Assembly: GCA_049316905.1 (NCBI GenBank)
Contig: JBMOJH010000057.1
Span: 1 to 21,010 of the forward strand
DNA: 21,010 nt
Direction: 5' to 3'
Source of the DNA: CAIPVR01 sp049316905
GTDB taxonomy: Bacteria; Actinomycetota; Acidimicrobiia; Acidimicrobiales; Microtrichaceae
Of this stretch, positions 5,895 to 13,851 are shown piece after piece. The stretch's first letter is position 1. Every line of letters starts with the position of its first letter. Position numbers and translations under genes: made by a program. The notes below the pieces were generated by a model. It was not told the origin of the DNA. It worked only from the letters and a program-made list of their open reading frames with translations, and searched no databases.

Positions 5895-6782
5895 TCACCC
5901 TACGGTCGCCAGGCCGGCCAGGCCGACCGCCGCGGCACCGAGCAACGGACCCTCGTGGCCACCGAAACGCGACGGCACGATCCGCAGGCCCCGGGAGAAG
6001 TCGAGACGAGCGCTGCGGTCGGCCTCGATCTGCGCGGCGGCGAAGAACGGCGCGCCGAACCCCAGCGCCACCGAGCCGGCCACCACGGCGAGGCGGAGGT
6101 CCAACAGGTTGGCCACCGACGCCACCGCCCGCCCGACCAGTCGGCCGGCGCGCACCCGCACCTCCTCCGACGCCGCCGAGGCGGGCGCTCCGGTGGCCGC
6201 GGCGATCGACGGGCCGGACACCTCGGCCTCGAGGCAGCCCCGGGACCCGCAGACGCACGGCCGCCCGAGCGGGTCGACCACCACGTGCCCGATGTGACCG
6301 GCGTTGCCGTCCGCGCCGTCGAGGAGGCGGCCGTCGAGCACGATGCCGCCGCCCACGCCGGTCGACACCACCATCGCCAGGAAGTCGCGCTCGCCGGCCG
6401 CCGCACCCCAGCGCCCCTCGCCGAGCGCGAGCGCCTTGGCGTCGTTGTCGACGAACACCGGCAGCCGACCCCACTCGGCGAGCGCGGCGCGCAATGCGAA
6501 CCGCCGCCACTGCGGGATGTTGAGCGGCGACACCGTCGCCCCGCCGGCCGACATCGGGCCACCGCAGCCCACCCCGATCACGTCCGGGGCGACGGCGGCC
6601 CCTGCCGCGGCGGTGGCGGCGCGCAGTGCGTCGGTGAGGACGGCGTCCACCTCGCCGAAGAGCGCGTCGCCGTCGGCCCCTGCGGTGGGGCGTGTGGCGC
6701 GGCCGAGGATCGTGCCCCGGTCGTCGACCACCGCGGCCGCGAGCTTGGTCCCGCCCACGTCGAGGGCCAGCACGTGCGTCAC
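5895..6782 (-). CDS. ROK-family sugar kinase (glucokinase-like)
   Basis: ROK kinases phosphorylate hexoses with ATP in the cytoplasm. The 295-aa product has ALDVGGTKLAAAVVD at residues 6-20 (phosphate-binding), VDNDAKALALGE at 111-122 with D114 as the likely catalytic base, GVGGGIVLDG at 142-151, GHIGH at 162-166, and the ROK zinc motif CVCGSRGCLE at 176-185. The length suits a sugar kinase; there is no N-terminal HTH, so it is not a ROK repressor of the NagC/XylR type. The GTG start at 6782 is chosen because the frame upstream is not ROK-like and a -10-like TACCGT ends eight bases before it. No Shine-Dalgarno is seen. Glucose is a likely substrate, but N-acetylmannosamine or another hexose is possible. 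Confidence 0.92.
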   Translation of the reverse strand: MTHVLALDVGGTKLAAAVVDDRGTILGRATRPTAGADGDALFGEVDAVLTDALRAATAAAGAAVAPDVIGVGCGGPMSAGGATVSPLNIPQWRRFALRAALAEWGRLPVFVDNDAKALALGEGRWGAAAGERDFLAMVVSTGVGGGIVLDGRLLDGADGNAGHIGHVVVDPLGRPCVCGSRGCLEAEVSGPSIAAATGAPASAASEEVRVRAGRLVGRAVASVANLLDLRLAVVAGSVALGFGAPFFAAAQIEADRSARLDFSRGLRIVPSRFGGHEGPLLGAAAVGLAGLATVG

Positions 6783-6790
6783 CGGCTGCG

Positions 6791-6796
6791 ACGGTA
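6791..6796 (-). promoter_or_regulatory. Candidate leaderless -10 element for the ROK kinase operon
   Basis: TACCGT on the minus strand (6796-6791) is followed by eight bases and then the GTG start at 6782. No ribosome binding site is present, consistent with a leaderless transcript. A -35 is not evident. Confidence 0.45.
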
Positions 6797-6831
6797 CCGG
6801 ATCGCGCGCCGGGCGGACGCGGGCGCGGTGG

Positions 6832-6837
6832 CAGACT
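6832..6837 (+). promoter_or_regulatory. Possible -10 element for the MoxR operon
   Basis: CAGACT ends six bases before the GTG start at 6844, and no Shine-Dalgarno is visible. It departs from TANNNT at the first base and is a weaker candidate than the other leaderless sites. It shares the 61-base divergent region with the ROK promoter. Confidence 0.3.
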
Positions 6838-6843
6838 GCGTGC

Positions 6844-7803
6844 GTGACGACGACCGAGCCCGAACGGACCCGGACCTTCGCCGGGGCGTTCGACGCGATC
6901 TGCGCCAACGTCGGTTCCGTCGTGCGGGGCAAGGACCACGTCATCCGCCTCGCGGTGACCTGCCTCGTGGCCCAGGGCCACCTGTTGGTGGAGGACGTGC
7001 CGGGTGTCGGCAAGACCACTCTGGCCAAGGCCCTCGCCCGCTCCGTGAAGGCCCGGTTCGGCCGGGTGCAGTTCACCCCGGACCTCCTGCCCTCCGACGT
7101 GCTCGGCTCGACCGTGTGGAACCAGCAGGACGCCAGCTTCGACTTCCGGCCGGGGCCCGTGTTCGCCAACCTGCTGCTCGGCGACGAGATCAACCGGGCC
7201 TCGCCCAAGACACAGTCGGCCCTGCTCGAGGCGATGGCCGAGGAGCAGGTCACCGTCGACGGCACCACCTACGACCTGCCGCGGCCGTTCATGGTGATCG
7301 CCACGCAGAACCCGCTCGAGCACCAGGGCACGTTCCCCCTGCCCGAGAGCCAGCTCGACAGGTTCCTGATGCGCCTGTCGGTCGGGTACCCGAGCCGGGA
7401 GGAGGAACTCGCGCTCCTCCGCGAGGAGGACCACGACGAGCTCCTGGGGCGTCTGGGCGCGGTGGCCTCCGCTGCGGACGTGGTGCGGATGTCCGCGCAC
7501 GCCACCCGGGTGCACGTGGCCCCTGCGCTGGCCGGCTACCTGGTGGACCTCGCGGACCGCAGCCGCCGCTCCCCCACCTTCGCCCTCGGCATGTCGCCCC
7601 GCGCCGCGCTCGGCCTGCTGCGCGCCGCGCGGGTGTGGGCCGCCGCCGCGGGCCGCGACTACGTCACGCCCGACGACGTGAAACTGCTCGCCGCGCCGGT
7701 GCTCGCGCACCGCATGGTGCTCGCTCCGGAGGCCCAGCTCCGCGGCCTCGGCGCCGAGGACGCGGTGGCCGACCTCCTCCGCTCCGCCCCCGTCCCCGAC
7801 TGA
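6844..7803 (+). CDS. MoxR-family AAA+ ATPase
   Basis: MoxR ATPases are AAA+ chaperone-like proteins, typically encoded next to DUF58/VWA proteins and thought to remodel or mature partner complexes. The 319-aa product is of standard length. Walker A is PGVGKTT at 53-59, preceded by HLLVEDV. The MoxR segment VQFTPDLLPSDVLGS lies at 75-89, Walker B is LLGDEINRASPKTQSALLEA with D114/E115, and the sensor region is VIATQNPLEHQGTFPLPESQ. The C-terminal lid includes FALGMSPRAALGLLRAARVWA and DDVKLLAAPVLAHR. It is first in a three-gene operon with DUF58 and transglutaminase genes, the commonest MoxR context in actinobacteria. Confidence 0.95.
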   Translation: MTTTEPERTRTFAGAFDAICANVGSVVRGKDHVIRLAVTCLVAQGHLLVEDVPGVGKTTLAKALARSVKARFGRVQFTPDLLPSDVLGSTVWNQQDASFDFRPGPVFANLLLGDEINRASPKTQSALLEAMAEEQVTVDGTTYDLPRPFMVIATQNPLEHQGTFPLPESQLDRFLMRLSVGYPSREEELALLREEDHDELLGRLGAVASAADVVRMSAHATRVHVAPALAGYLVDLADRSRRSPTFALGMSPRAALGLLRAARVWAAAAGRDYVTPDDVKLLAAPVLAHRMVLAPEAQLRGLGAEDAVADLLRSAPVPD

Positions 7804-7811
7804 GGGCACCC

Positions 7812-9065
7812 GTGGCCCGCGCCCACGCCGCCCACCGCGCCCGGCCGACCCGCGCCGGGTGGGCCGTCCTCGCACTCGGCGCGGCCGGACTCGTGGGCGG
7901 ATGGCTCATCGGGCAGCCTGAGCTCGCCGTGCTCGGCGTGGCGGCGCTCGCGGCCACCGCCGTGGCGGTCGTGGCGGTCCGCACCGTGCCCGTGCACCTC
8001 GAGGTGCACCGCGCCGCGGTGCCGCCACGGGTACAGGTGGACGAGGCGTGCCGCATCCACCTGCGGGCCCGCAACACCGGGCGGTCGCGCACACCGGTGC
8101 TCACGCTGCTCGACGAGGTGGACCGCTACGGGCGGGCCCAGCTGCGGCTCGCCCCGCTCCCGGCGGGCGCCACCCGGGACGCGCTGCACGCCTTCCCCAC
8201 CTCGCACCGGGGCCTGTTCGCCGTGGGCCCGCTGCGCCTCGTCGTGGAGGACCCGTTCGGCCTCGCCCGATCGACGGTGCGCCACCCGGGCACCGACACC
8301 GTGATCGTGCTGCCGCGCATCTGGGACCTGACCCCGCTGCCGCCCGCGCCCGGCGAGGAACCCGAGCAGGGCGTACGGGCGCTCGCGTCCAACTCCACGG
8401 TGGACGAGGAGTTCGCGGCGCTCCGCGCCTACGAACCGGGCGACGACATCCGCCGTATCCACTGGCGGACGACCGCCCGCACCGGATCGCCGATGGTCCG
8501 GCAGTTCGACCAGCCGTGGCAGCACCGCACGACGGTCCTGCTCGACCTCCGCCGCTCGGCGTACTCGGTGGCGGACGGCGGCGTGGCCCACGGTCCGGAC
8601 ACCGACGGCGGGAGCGGCGCCGCCAACGGCACCGGAACGAGGGGTACCGACGAGGACGCGTTCGAGCGGGCGGTGTCGGCCGCGGCGAGCGTGATCATGC
8701 TGTCCGCCCGCCAGGGGGAGCTGGTGCGCCTGGTCACCACGGACGGCGACGACTCCGGCTTCGGCGGGGCGGGTGAGCTCGCCGACGAGCTCCTCGACCG
8801 GCTCGCGGCCGTGACCCCCCGGGGCGCCGGTTCGCTCACCGGCGCCGCCGCGCGGCTCGCCCGCACCGCGTCCGGCCGCTTGGTGGTGGCCACCGGCCTG
8901 CTCGGTGCCGACGAGCACGGGGGTCTGGCGGCCCGCACCCACCGCTACGGCCTACGGGTGGTCATCGCCACCCGGCCCGGGGTGGAGCCGGTACCCGGGG
9001 GCCCGGCCCTCGTCCGTTGGGACGGCGGCGTGCCGTTCGACCGCGCCTGGGAGCGCCGACGGTGA
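7812..9065 (+). CDS. DUF58 domain membrane protein
   Basis: This 417-aa protein has two hydrophobic segments near the N-terminus (about residues 14-31 and 36-56) and a beta-rich region. It then has the DUF58 signature near residues 200-240: EFAALRAYEPGDDIRRIHWR followed by TTARTGSPMVRQF. A von Willebrand A-like fold follows (TTVLLDLRRSAYSV). A Gly/Asp/Thr-rich insertion (about 8574-8660) interrupts the fold after the first strand, and no full MIDAS is obvious. The GTG start at 7812 has GAGGG six bases upstream. The 3' end overlaps the next gene as GTGA. Family members usually accompany MoxR and transglutaminase genes; their biochemical role is not settled. Confidence 0.92.
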   Translation: MARAHAAHRARPTRAGWAVLALGAAGLVGGWLIGQPELAVLGVAALAATAVAVVAVRTVPVHLEVHRAAVPPRVQVDEACRIHLRARNTGRSRTPVLTLLDEVDRYGRAQLRLAPLPAGATRDALHAFPTSHRGLFAVGPLRLVVEDPFGLARSTVRHPGTDTVIVLPRIWDLTPLPPAPGEEPEQGVRALASNSTVDEEFAALRAYEPGDDIRRIHWRTTARTGSPMVRQFDQPWQHRTTVLLDLRRSAYSVADGGVAHGPDTDGGSGAANGTGTRGTDEDAFERAVSAAASVIMLSARQGELVRLVTTDGDDSGFGGAGELADELLDRLAAVTPRGAGSLTGAAARLARTASGRLVVATGLLGADEHGGLAARTHRYGLRVVIATRPGVEPVPGGPALVRWDGGVPFDRAWERRR

Positions 9066-11323
9066 GCACCGAGCAGGACCCCACCCGGGTGGCGCTCCCG
9101 GCCGCCGAGCTCGGCGCGCTCGCACTGGCGCTCGGCACGGCCGCGTCGTTCACCCGGGTGTTCCTCGGCTGGGACTTCCTCGTCGCGCTCGCGATGCCGG
9201 TGACCGTCGCCTGGGCGGTTGCGGTGGTGACCCGCCGGCTCCGCCTCCACGTGCTCGTCGCCGCGGGCATCTCCACGCTCACCGCGTTGGTGGTGCTGGC
9301 CTGGCGGTTCGCGCCGGGCACCTCGCTGTTCGGCATCCCCACACCCGACACCCTGCGGACGCTCGCCGACGCGGTCCGCACGTCCTTCGGCGGCTTCGAC
9401 CGGCTGGTGGCCCCCGTCCAGGCCACCGACGGGTTCCTCGTGGTGCTCGCCGCCCTCCTCTGGGTGTTCGTGTTCTTCGCCGACACCAGCGCGTTCCGCT
9501 ACCGCAGCCCGGTCCAGGCCGTGGTGCCGTACCTCGCGGCCTTCGTCGCGTCCGGGGTGCTCGCCCGCGACGCCGGGCGCACCGCTGCGGTGCTGGCGTT
9601 CGGCGCCGGGCTGGGCGCCTACGCGGTGACACAGAGGGCGCTCACGGTGTCGGGGCGCCGCTGGCTGCACGGCGAGTCGCGCCGCGGCACCGCGGTGGTG
9701 GCCGGCACCGCGGCCGGCCTCGTCGTCGTGGCGCTGCTCGTCGGCGTGGTCGTGGGTCCGCGCCTGGTCGACGACACCGACCCGGTGGTGGACCTCCGCT
9801 CGCTCGGCTCGGGCGGTGCCGCCCGCACCGTGGTGAGCCCCTTCGTGGGGGTGCGGTCGCTGCTCGGCGAGCGCAGCGACCAGGTGGTGTTCACCGTCGT
9901 GGCCGAACGACCCGCCTACTGGCGGCTCACCGCGCTCGAGGACTACGACGCCGGCCGGGCCATCTGGGTCTCCCGTGGCAGCTACAAGGAGGTCGAGGGC
10001 GACCTCGACATCCCCGTCCCGGACGTGCCGGTCAGCCCGCTCGCCCAGCGGTTCCGCATCGACGGGCTCGCCGGGCTGTGGCTGCCCGGCGCCTATGTGC
10101 CGGCACGCCTCGAGGGTGATGTGGCGGTGAGTGTGGACGCGAGCTCCGCGTCGGTGATCACCCGTGACCGCGACGTGCCGACCGGTACCAGCTACTCGCT
10201 CGAGTCCTCGGTGCCGGCACCCGACGCCGCACAGCTCGCGGCGGCCACCGCGAAGGGCACCGAGCTGGATCCGGCCGACCGGGCAGCCAGCACCCTGAGC
10301 CCCACCGTGCTGTCACAGGCCCGGGCCGAGCTGCGACGGGCGGGCGCCGTCACTCCGTACCAGCAGATGCGCACGCTGCAGGACTGGTTCCGCAACGAGT
10401 TCACCTACGACGACACCGTCGACTACCGCGACGCGGCCGACCCGGTGGCGGCGTTCGTGGCGGAACGCCGTGGCTTCTGCCAACAGTTCTCCTCCACCTT
10501 CGCCCTGCTCGCCCGCTCGCTCGGCCTCCCCGCCCGGGTGGCGGTGGGCTTCACCCCGGGCGACCCGGTGGACCTGGCAGCGAACCCGGTGGGGACCGCA
10601 CCGCCCGCGGCGGGCGACGAGCCGGTGCCCGGCTACGTCGTCCGTGGCCGCCACGCGCACGCCTGGCCCGAGGTCTGGTTCGACGGGATCGGCTGGGTCG
10701 CGTTCGAGCCCACCCCGGGACGCGGGAACCCGCTCGCCGAGCAGTACACCGGCGTGCCCGCCGAGCAGGCACCGGCGCCGGCGCCGCAGGCCGCCACCAC
10801 CACGTCGGTACCGCCCACGACCTCGCCGGTCGATCAGGTCCCGCCGAGCACCACACCCCAGGACCCCGGCCGTGTGGACGCCGGCGACCTGACCACCACC
10901 GCGCCCACCGGCAGGTCGGCCTCCGTCCCGTGGTGGGCGTGGGCGGTGCTGGTGGTCGTGCTCGCCGGGGTCGCGCTCGCACTGCGGGTGGGCCGCCGGC
11001 GCGGACGGGTCCGACGCCTCCGCAACGACCCGCGGGCCGGACGGGTGGCCGCCGCGTGGGCCGAGGCCGTGCGCTGGGCCGAGGTCGGAGGGGTGGCACC
11101 CTCGGTCACCGAGACCCCCGGGGAGTTCGCGCGTCGCGCCGCGGCTGTGGTGGGGGTGGACGGCTGGGACGAGCTCGCCGAGCTCGAGACCCGGCGGCGG
11201 TTCGACCCGCGGGTGCCGGACGAGGCCGACTCGGCCCGCGCCGAGGAGGTGGCCCAGCGGGTGCGGGAGCAGGTGTCGGACGGGCTGCCCGCCCGCCGGA
11301 AGGTCGCCGCGCTGCTCGACTGA
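9062..11323 (+). CDS. Membrane transglutaminase-like protein (DUF3488/TgpA type)
   Basis: This 753-aa protein has several TM helices in residues 14-240 (DUF3488-like). An external region with the transglutaminase core spans about 430-555, followed by a Thr/Pro/Ala-rich linker of about 60 residues. One TM helix (VPWWAWAVLVVVLAGVALAL) and a cytoplasmic DUF4129-like tail end the protein. The catalytic Cys is C473 in RRGFCQQFSSTFALLAR and the His is H533 in RHAHAWPEVWFDG. The position of the usual third residue reads Glu (E549 in AFEPTPGRG), not Asp. The GTG start at 9062 overlaps the DUF58 stop. Related proteins act on the periplasmic side, probably as proteases or acyltransferases on cell-surface substrates; the substrate here is unknown. 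Confidence 0.93.
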   Translation: MSTEQDPTRVALPAAELGALALALGTAASFTRVFLGWDFLVALAMPVTVAWAVAVVTRRLRLHVLVAAGISTLTALVVLAWRFAPGTSLFGIPTPDTLRTLADAVRTSFGGFDRLVAPVQATDGFLVVLAALLWVFVFFADTSAFRYRSPVQAVVPYLAAFVASGVLARDAGRTAAVLAFGAGLGAYAVTQRALTVSGRRWLHGESRRGTAVVAGTAAGLVVVALLVGVVVGPRLVDDTDPVVDLRSLGSGGAARTVVSPFVGVRSLLGERSDQVVFTVVAERPAYWRLTALEDYDAGRAIWVSRGSYKEVEGDLDIPVPDVPVSPLAQRFRIDGLAGLWLPGAYVPARLEGDVAVSVDASSASVITRDRDVPTGTSYSLESSVPAPDAAQLAAATAKGTELDPADRAASTLSPTVLSQARAELRRAGAVTPYQQMRTLQDWFRNEFTYDDTVDYRDAADPVAAFVAERRGFCQQFSSTFALLARSLGLPARVAVGFTPGDPVDLAANPVGTAPPAAGDEPVPGYVVRGRHAHAWPEVWFDGIGWVAFEPTPGRGNPLAEQYTGVPAEQAPAPAPQAATTTSVPPTTSPVDQVPPSTTPQDPGRVDAGDLTTTAPTGRSASVPWWAWAVLVVVLAGVALALRVGRRRGRVRRLRNDPRAGRVAAAWAEAVRWAEVGGVAPSVTETPGEFARRAAAVVGVDGWDELAELETRRRFDPRVPDEADSARAEEVAQRVREQVSDGLPARRKVAALLD

Positions 11324-11341
11324 GCGCATCGGCGGCCCGGG

Positions 11342-11728
11342 TCAGGGCGTGTCGTCGTCCGGGCGGCGGAAACGCTCGCGGGCCTTGTCGCCCGCGTTGT
11401 TGAAGTACGACCGGAGGCCGCCGCCGCGGAGCGCGTTGGTGGCCTCGTTGATGCCGGCACGGCCCATGCGGCGGGCGTTGCGCTCGATGAACACGGCGGA
11501 CGCCACCATCGCCAGGAAGCCGATGAAGGCGAGGGCGAAGTGCATCGTGAGCAGGGCCACCGAGAGCACCAGGCTGGCGATGAACGCCACCACTCCCCAG
11601 CGCAGCTTGCGGAGGGAATCGGTGTAGACGGTGGTCGAGCCGACCTGACGTGCCAGATCGGGGTCGCTGGCACGCAGCTGGTTCTCGATCTCGCTCAGGA
11701 TGCGCTGTTCGTCCTCAGACAGCGGCAT
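11342..11728 (-). CDS. DUF3040 family small membrane protein
   Basis: This 128-aa protein begins MPLSEDEQRILSEIENQL, the highly typical start of DUF3040 proteins found in Actinomycetota. Two TM helices follow (about 43-60 and 65-81), and the C-terminus is basic and polar (RERFRRPDDDTP). The ATG at 11728 is chosen over an upstream GTG at 11770 because it opens the family motif and because GAGGGGG lies nine bases before it. The upstream start would fall within the predicted promoter leader. The function is unknown. It follows dinB in the same direction but appears to have its own promoter, and it converges on the transglutaminase gene with an 18-base gap. Confidence 0.9.
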   Translation of the reverse strand: MPLSEDEQRILSEIENQLRASDPDLARQVGSTTVYTDSLRKLRWGVVAFIASLVLSVALLTMHFALAFIGFLAMVASAVFIERNARRMGRAGINEATNALRGGGLRSYFNNAGDKARERFRRPDDDTP

Positions 11729-11770
11729 GAGCTGGAACCCCCTCGGTCTCCGTCCGTTGCATGTTCCCAC

Positions 11771-11776
11771 ACGCTA
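11771..11776 (-). promoter_or_regulatory. Candidate -10 for the DUF3040 gene, overlapping the dinB stop
   Basis: TAGCGT on the minus strand (11776-11771) would start a transcript near 11764, giving a leader of about 36 bases that holds the GAGGGGG ribosome binding site. The first three bases are the TAG stop codon of dinB. The same hexamer precedes the cupredoxin gene. Confidence 0.42.
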
Positions 11777-13195
11777 CCGGGTGGAGTCACCGCCCGGCCG
11801 GTCGGGTGCCGGTTTTCCCCTTCGGGCCGTCCCGCCGCCCGGGTCCCGGCGGTCACCGCCGCCCGGGTCCCGGCGGTCACCGCCGCCCGGGTCCCGGCGG
11901 TCACCGCCGCCCGGGTCCCGGTCGGTCCCGGAGCCCGGGCCCCAGGGGGCGGCGCCGGGGGCGTCGTCACGCGTGGCCAGCCGGGCGGGGCGCAACGAGG
12001 CCCGGCCGAACCGGGCGCGCACGGCGTCGACCACCTCGTTCACGGCGTCCCACTCGGCGTCCGCCGGGCCCGCGGGCCCCTCCGCGAGCCCGTCGAGGCT
12101 CAGCTGCGCGGTGGGTGTCTCGTCGGTCAGGTTGGCCGCCCCGATGCCCAGCAGACGGACCCCACGGGCGACCGGCAGCGCGGCGAGCCGCTCGCCGCCC
12201 ACCGCCAGCAGATCCGTGGCCCGGTCCGTGGGCGCCTCCAGCGTGCGCGAACGGGTGACGGTGGTGAAGTCGCCGTAGCGCACCTTGAGCTGCACGGTGC
12301 GGCCCCGCACCCCGGCGGCCCGCAACCGCGACGCCACGCCGTCGGCCAGACGGACCAGCTCCCCGCGGAGCTCGGCGAGGTCGTGCAGGTCGTGGGCGAA
12401 GGTCTCCTCGTGGCTGATCGACCGCGCGACCTGATCGGGCACCACGGGCCGGTCGTCGCGGGCGTGGGCCAGGTCGTGCAGATGCGTGCCCGCGCCCTGC
12501 CCGAGCGCCGAGACCACCGCCTCCCGCGGCAGGGCCGCCAGCTCGCCGACCGTCCGCACCCCGAGGCGTTCCAGCTTGGTGCGCGTGACGGGCCCCACCC
12601 CCCACAACGCGCCGATGGGCAGAGGGTGCAGGAACGCCAGCTCGCCGCCCGGCTCCACCACCACCACGCCCGAGCCCTCCACGGGACCGGTGGGGGTTGC
12701 GCGCGGCTTGGCCGCCTCCGACGCGAGCTTGGCCAGGAACTTCGAGGGCGCCACGCCCACCGAGCAGGCGAGCCCCTCCTGCTCACGCACCCTCGCCCGG
12801 AGGGCGGCGGCCACCGCCGGCGCCGGACCGAGCCGGCGGGCGGAGCCGGTGAGATCGAGGAACGCCTCGTCGAGCGACAGCGGCTCCACCAACGGGGTGA
12901 GCTCGCGGAACAGCGCCATCACGCGACCGCTCACCTCGCCGTAGAGGGCGTGGTCGCCGGGGAGGAACACCGCGTCGGGACAGAGCCGCCGGGCCCGCAC
13001 CGACGCCATCGCCGAGTGCACGCCGTAGGCCCGGGCCTCATAGGACGCGGCGGCCACCACCCCGCGATCGCCCGCGCCGCCGACCACCACCGGCCGGCCC
13101 CGCAGCTCGGGACGGCGCAGCAGTTCGACCGACACGTAGAACGCGTCCATGTCCACGTGCAGCACGGTGCGTTCCGCCGTGCCCTTCGCCACCAC
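11774..13195 (-). CDS. dinB: DNA polymerase IV (Y-family translesion polymerase)
   Basis: DinB copies damaged templates. The roughly 473-aa product has catalytic motifs HVDMDAFYVSVE at 13-24 (D15) and SLDEAFLDL at 107-115 (D109, E110). ASYEARAYGVHSAM in the fingers, GVAPSKFLAKLASEAAKP, and WGVGPVTRTKLERLGVRTVGEL (helix-hairpin-helix) are also present. QLSLDG after the little-finger domain is a plausible beta-clamp-binding motif. The last 50 residues form an Arg/Asp/Pro/Gly octapeptide-repeat tail not usual in the family. Two adjacent GTG codons (13195 and 13192) could start it; GAGG lies five or eight bases upstream respectively. It is divergent from the acyltransferase gene. No LexA-box-like palindrome was recognised upstream. 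Confidence 0.94.
   Translation of the reverse strand: MVAKGTAERTVLHVDMDAFYVSVELLRRPELRGRPVVVGGAGDRGVVAAASYEARAYGVHSAMASVRARRLCPDAVFLPGDHALYGEVSGRVMALFRELTPLVEPLSLDEAFLDLTGSARRLGPAPAVAAALRARVREQEGLACSVGVAPSKFLAKLASEAAKPRATPTGPVEGSGVVVVEPGGELAFLHPLPIGALWGVGPVTRTKLERLGVRTVGELAALPREAVVSALGQGAGTHLHDLAHARDDRPVVPDQVARSISHEETFAHDLHDLAELRGELVRLADGVASRLRAAGVRGRTVQLKVRYGDFTTVTRSRTLEAPTDRATDLLAVGGERLAALPVARGVRLLGIGAANLTDETPTAQLSLDGLAEGPAGPADAEWDAVNEVVDAVRARFGRASLRPARLATRDDAPGAAPWGPGSGTDRDPGGGDRRDPGGGDRRDPGGGDRRDPGGGTARRGKPAPDRPGGDSTR
11832..11921. repeat. 24-bp tandem repeat inside the dinB 3' end
   Basis: Three perfect 24-base copies (11832-11855, 11856-11879, 11880-11903) and an 18-base partial copy (11904-11921). 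Each unit contains CCGCCG and CGGCGG flanking a CCCGGG-containing core, so each can fold as a small hairpin. In frame it encodes RDPGGGDR octapeptides at dinB residues about 424-455. Copy number is probably variable between strains. Confidence 0.95.
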
Positions 13196-13316
13196 ACCGA
13201 CCTCGCTACCACACGGCCCTCGCCACGACACTGCGACGACACCCCTCCGGCGAACTGCCGTCGACACTCACCTGCGAGGACACCGTCCGGTGTGTGGAAC
13301 CCGGCCCGCGCCCGGC

Positions 13317-13322
13317 TACCGT
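13317..13322 (+). promoter_or_regulatory. Candidate leaderless -10 element for the acyltransferase gene
   Basis: TACCGT ends seven bases before the ATG at 13330, and no Shine-Dalgarno is present. The 134-base divergent region with dinB otherwise shows nothing clear. Confidence 0.48.
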
Positions 13323-13329
13323 CGCTCTG

Positions 13330-13851
13330 ATGTCGAACGGCGAGCTGTGGGCCACCATCCGGGCCGACCTGGCCGCCAATCGCCACAGCCCCAAGGGGCG
13401 CGTGGCGGTGGTGGGCTACCGCCTGGCCCACGCGGTGCGCGGCACCGGCCGTCCTCCCGTCTGGGCCGTCCCCGTGCTCGCCGTCTACCGGCTGGTGGTC
13501 GACTGGGTGATGGGCATCGAGATCCCGCCCGGCGTGGAGGCGGGCCCGGGGCTGGCCGTGTTCCACGGCACCGGCCTCGTCCTGCACTCGGGCACGCGCC
13601 TCGGGGCCGGGGTGACCCTCCGCCAGGGCACCACCATCGGCGCCCGGGGCGACGGCGACGGGCCCGACGGGCAGGCCCCGGTCCTCGGCGACGGGGTGGA
13701 CGTGGGCGTGGGGGCCCTCGTCATCGGCCCGTGGACGATCGGTGACCGCGCGGTGATCGGTGCGGGCGCGGTGGTCGTCGGCGACGTGCCCGCGGGCGCC
13801 ACCGTGGTCGGCAATCCGGCACGCGTGCTGTCCTCCGGGGCCGGGTCGTGA
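13330..13851 (+). CDS. Hexapeptide-repeat acyltransferase (CysE/WcaB-like)
   Basis: This 173-aa protein has an N-terminal helical segment and then a left-handed beta-helix region. Hexapeptide repeats such as IPPGVEAGPGLAVFHGTGLVLH, GTRLGAGVTLRQGTTIG and GDRAVIGAGAVVVGDVPAG are followed by the usual GNPAR ending. It resembles serine O-acetyltransferase-type enzymes; FHGTGLVLH corresponds to the active-site histidine region. Short homologues beside glycosyltransferases commonly O-acetylate sugars in surface polysaccharide synthesis. The ATG at 13330 is used because an upstream in-frame ATG (13294) precedes the likely promoter. It overlaps the glycosyltransferase by GTGA, so sugar modification is likelier than cysteine synthesis, but CysE activity is not excluded. 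Confidence 0.85.
   Translation: MSNGELWATIRADLAANRHSPKGRVAVVGYRLAHAVRGTGRPPVWAVPVLAVYRLVVDWVMGIEIPPGVEAGPGLAVFHGTGLVLHSGTRLGAGVTLRQGTTIGARGDGDGPDGQAPVLGDGVDVGVGALVIGPWTIGDRAVIGAGAVVVGDVPAGATVVGNPARVLSSGAGS

Noticed and set aside
5620..7875. 751-aa minus-strand open frame through the ROK kinase and MoxR regions
   Set aside because: Most of it overlaps MoxR antisense and the ROK gene in another frame; only its last 89 codons (from 5889) make a credible gene.
11832..11921. Possible CRISPR-like array
   Set aside because: The units are contiguous with no unique spacers and stay in frame inside dinB; it is a coding minisatellite.
11540..13330. 596-aa plus-strand open frame
   Set aside because: Antisense shadow of dinB; His/Gln/Arg-rich with no domain pattern, while dinB motifs are complete on the other strand.
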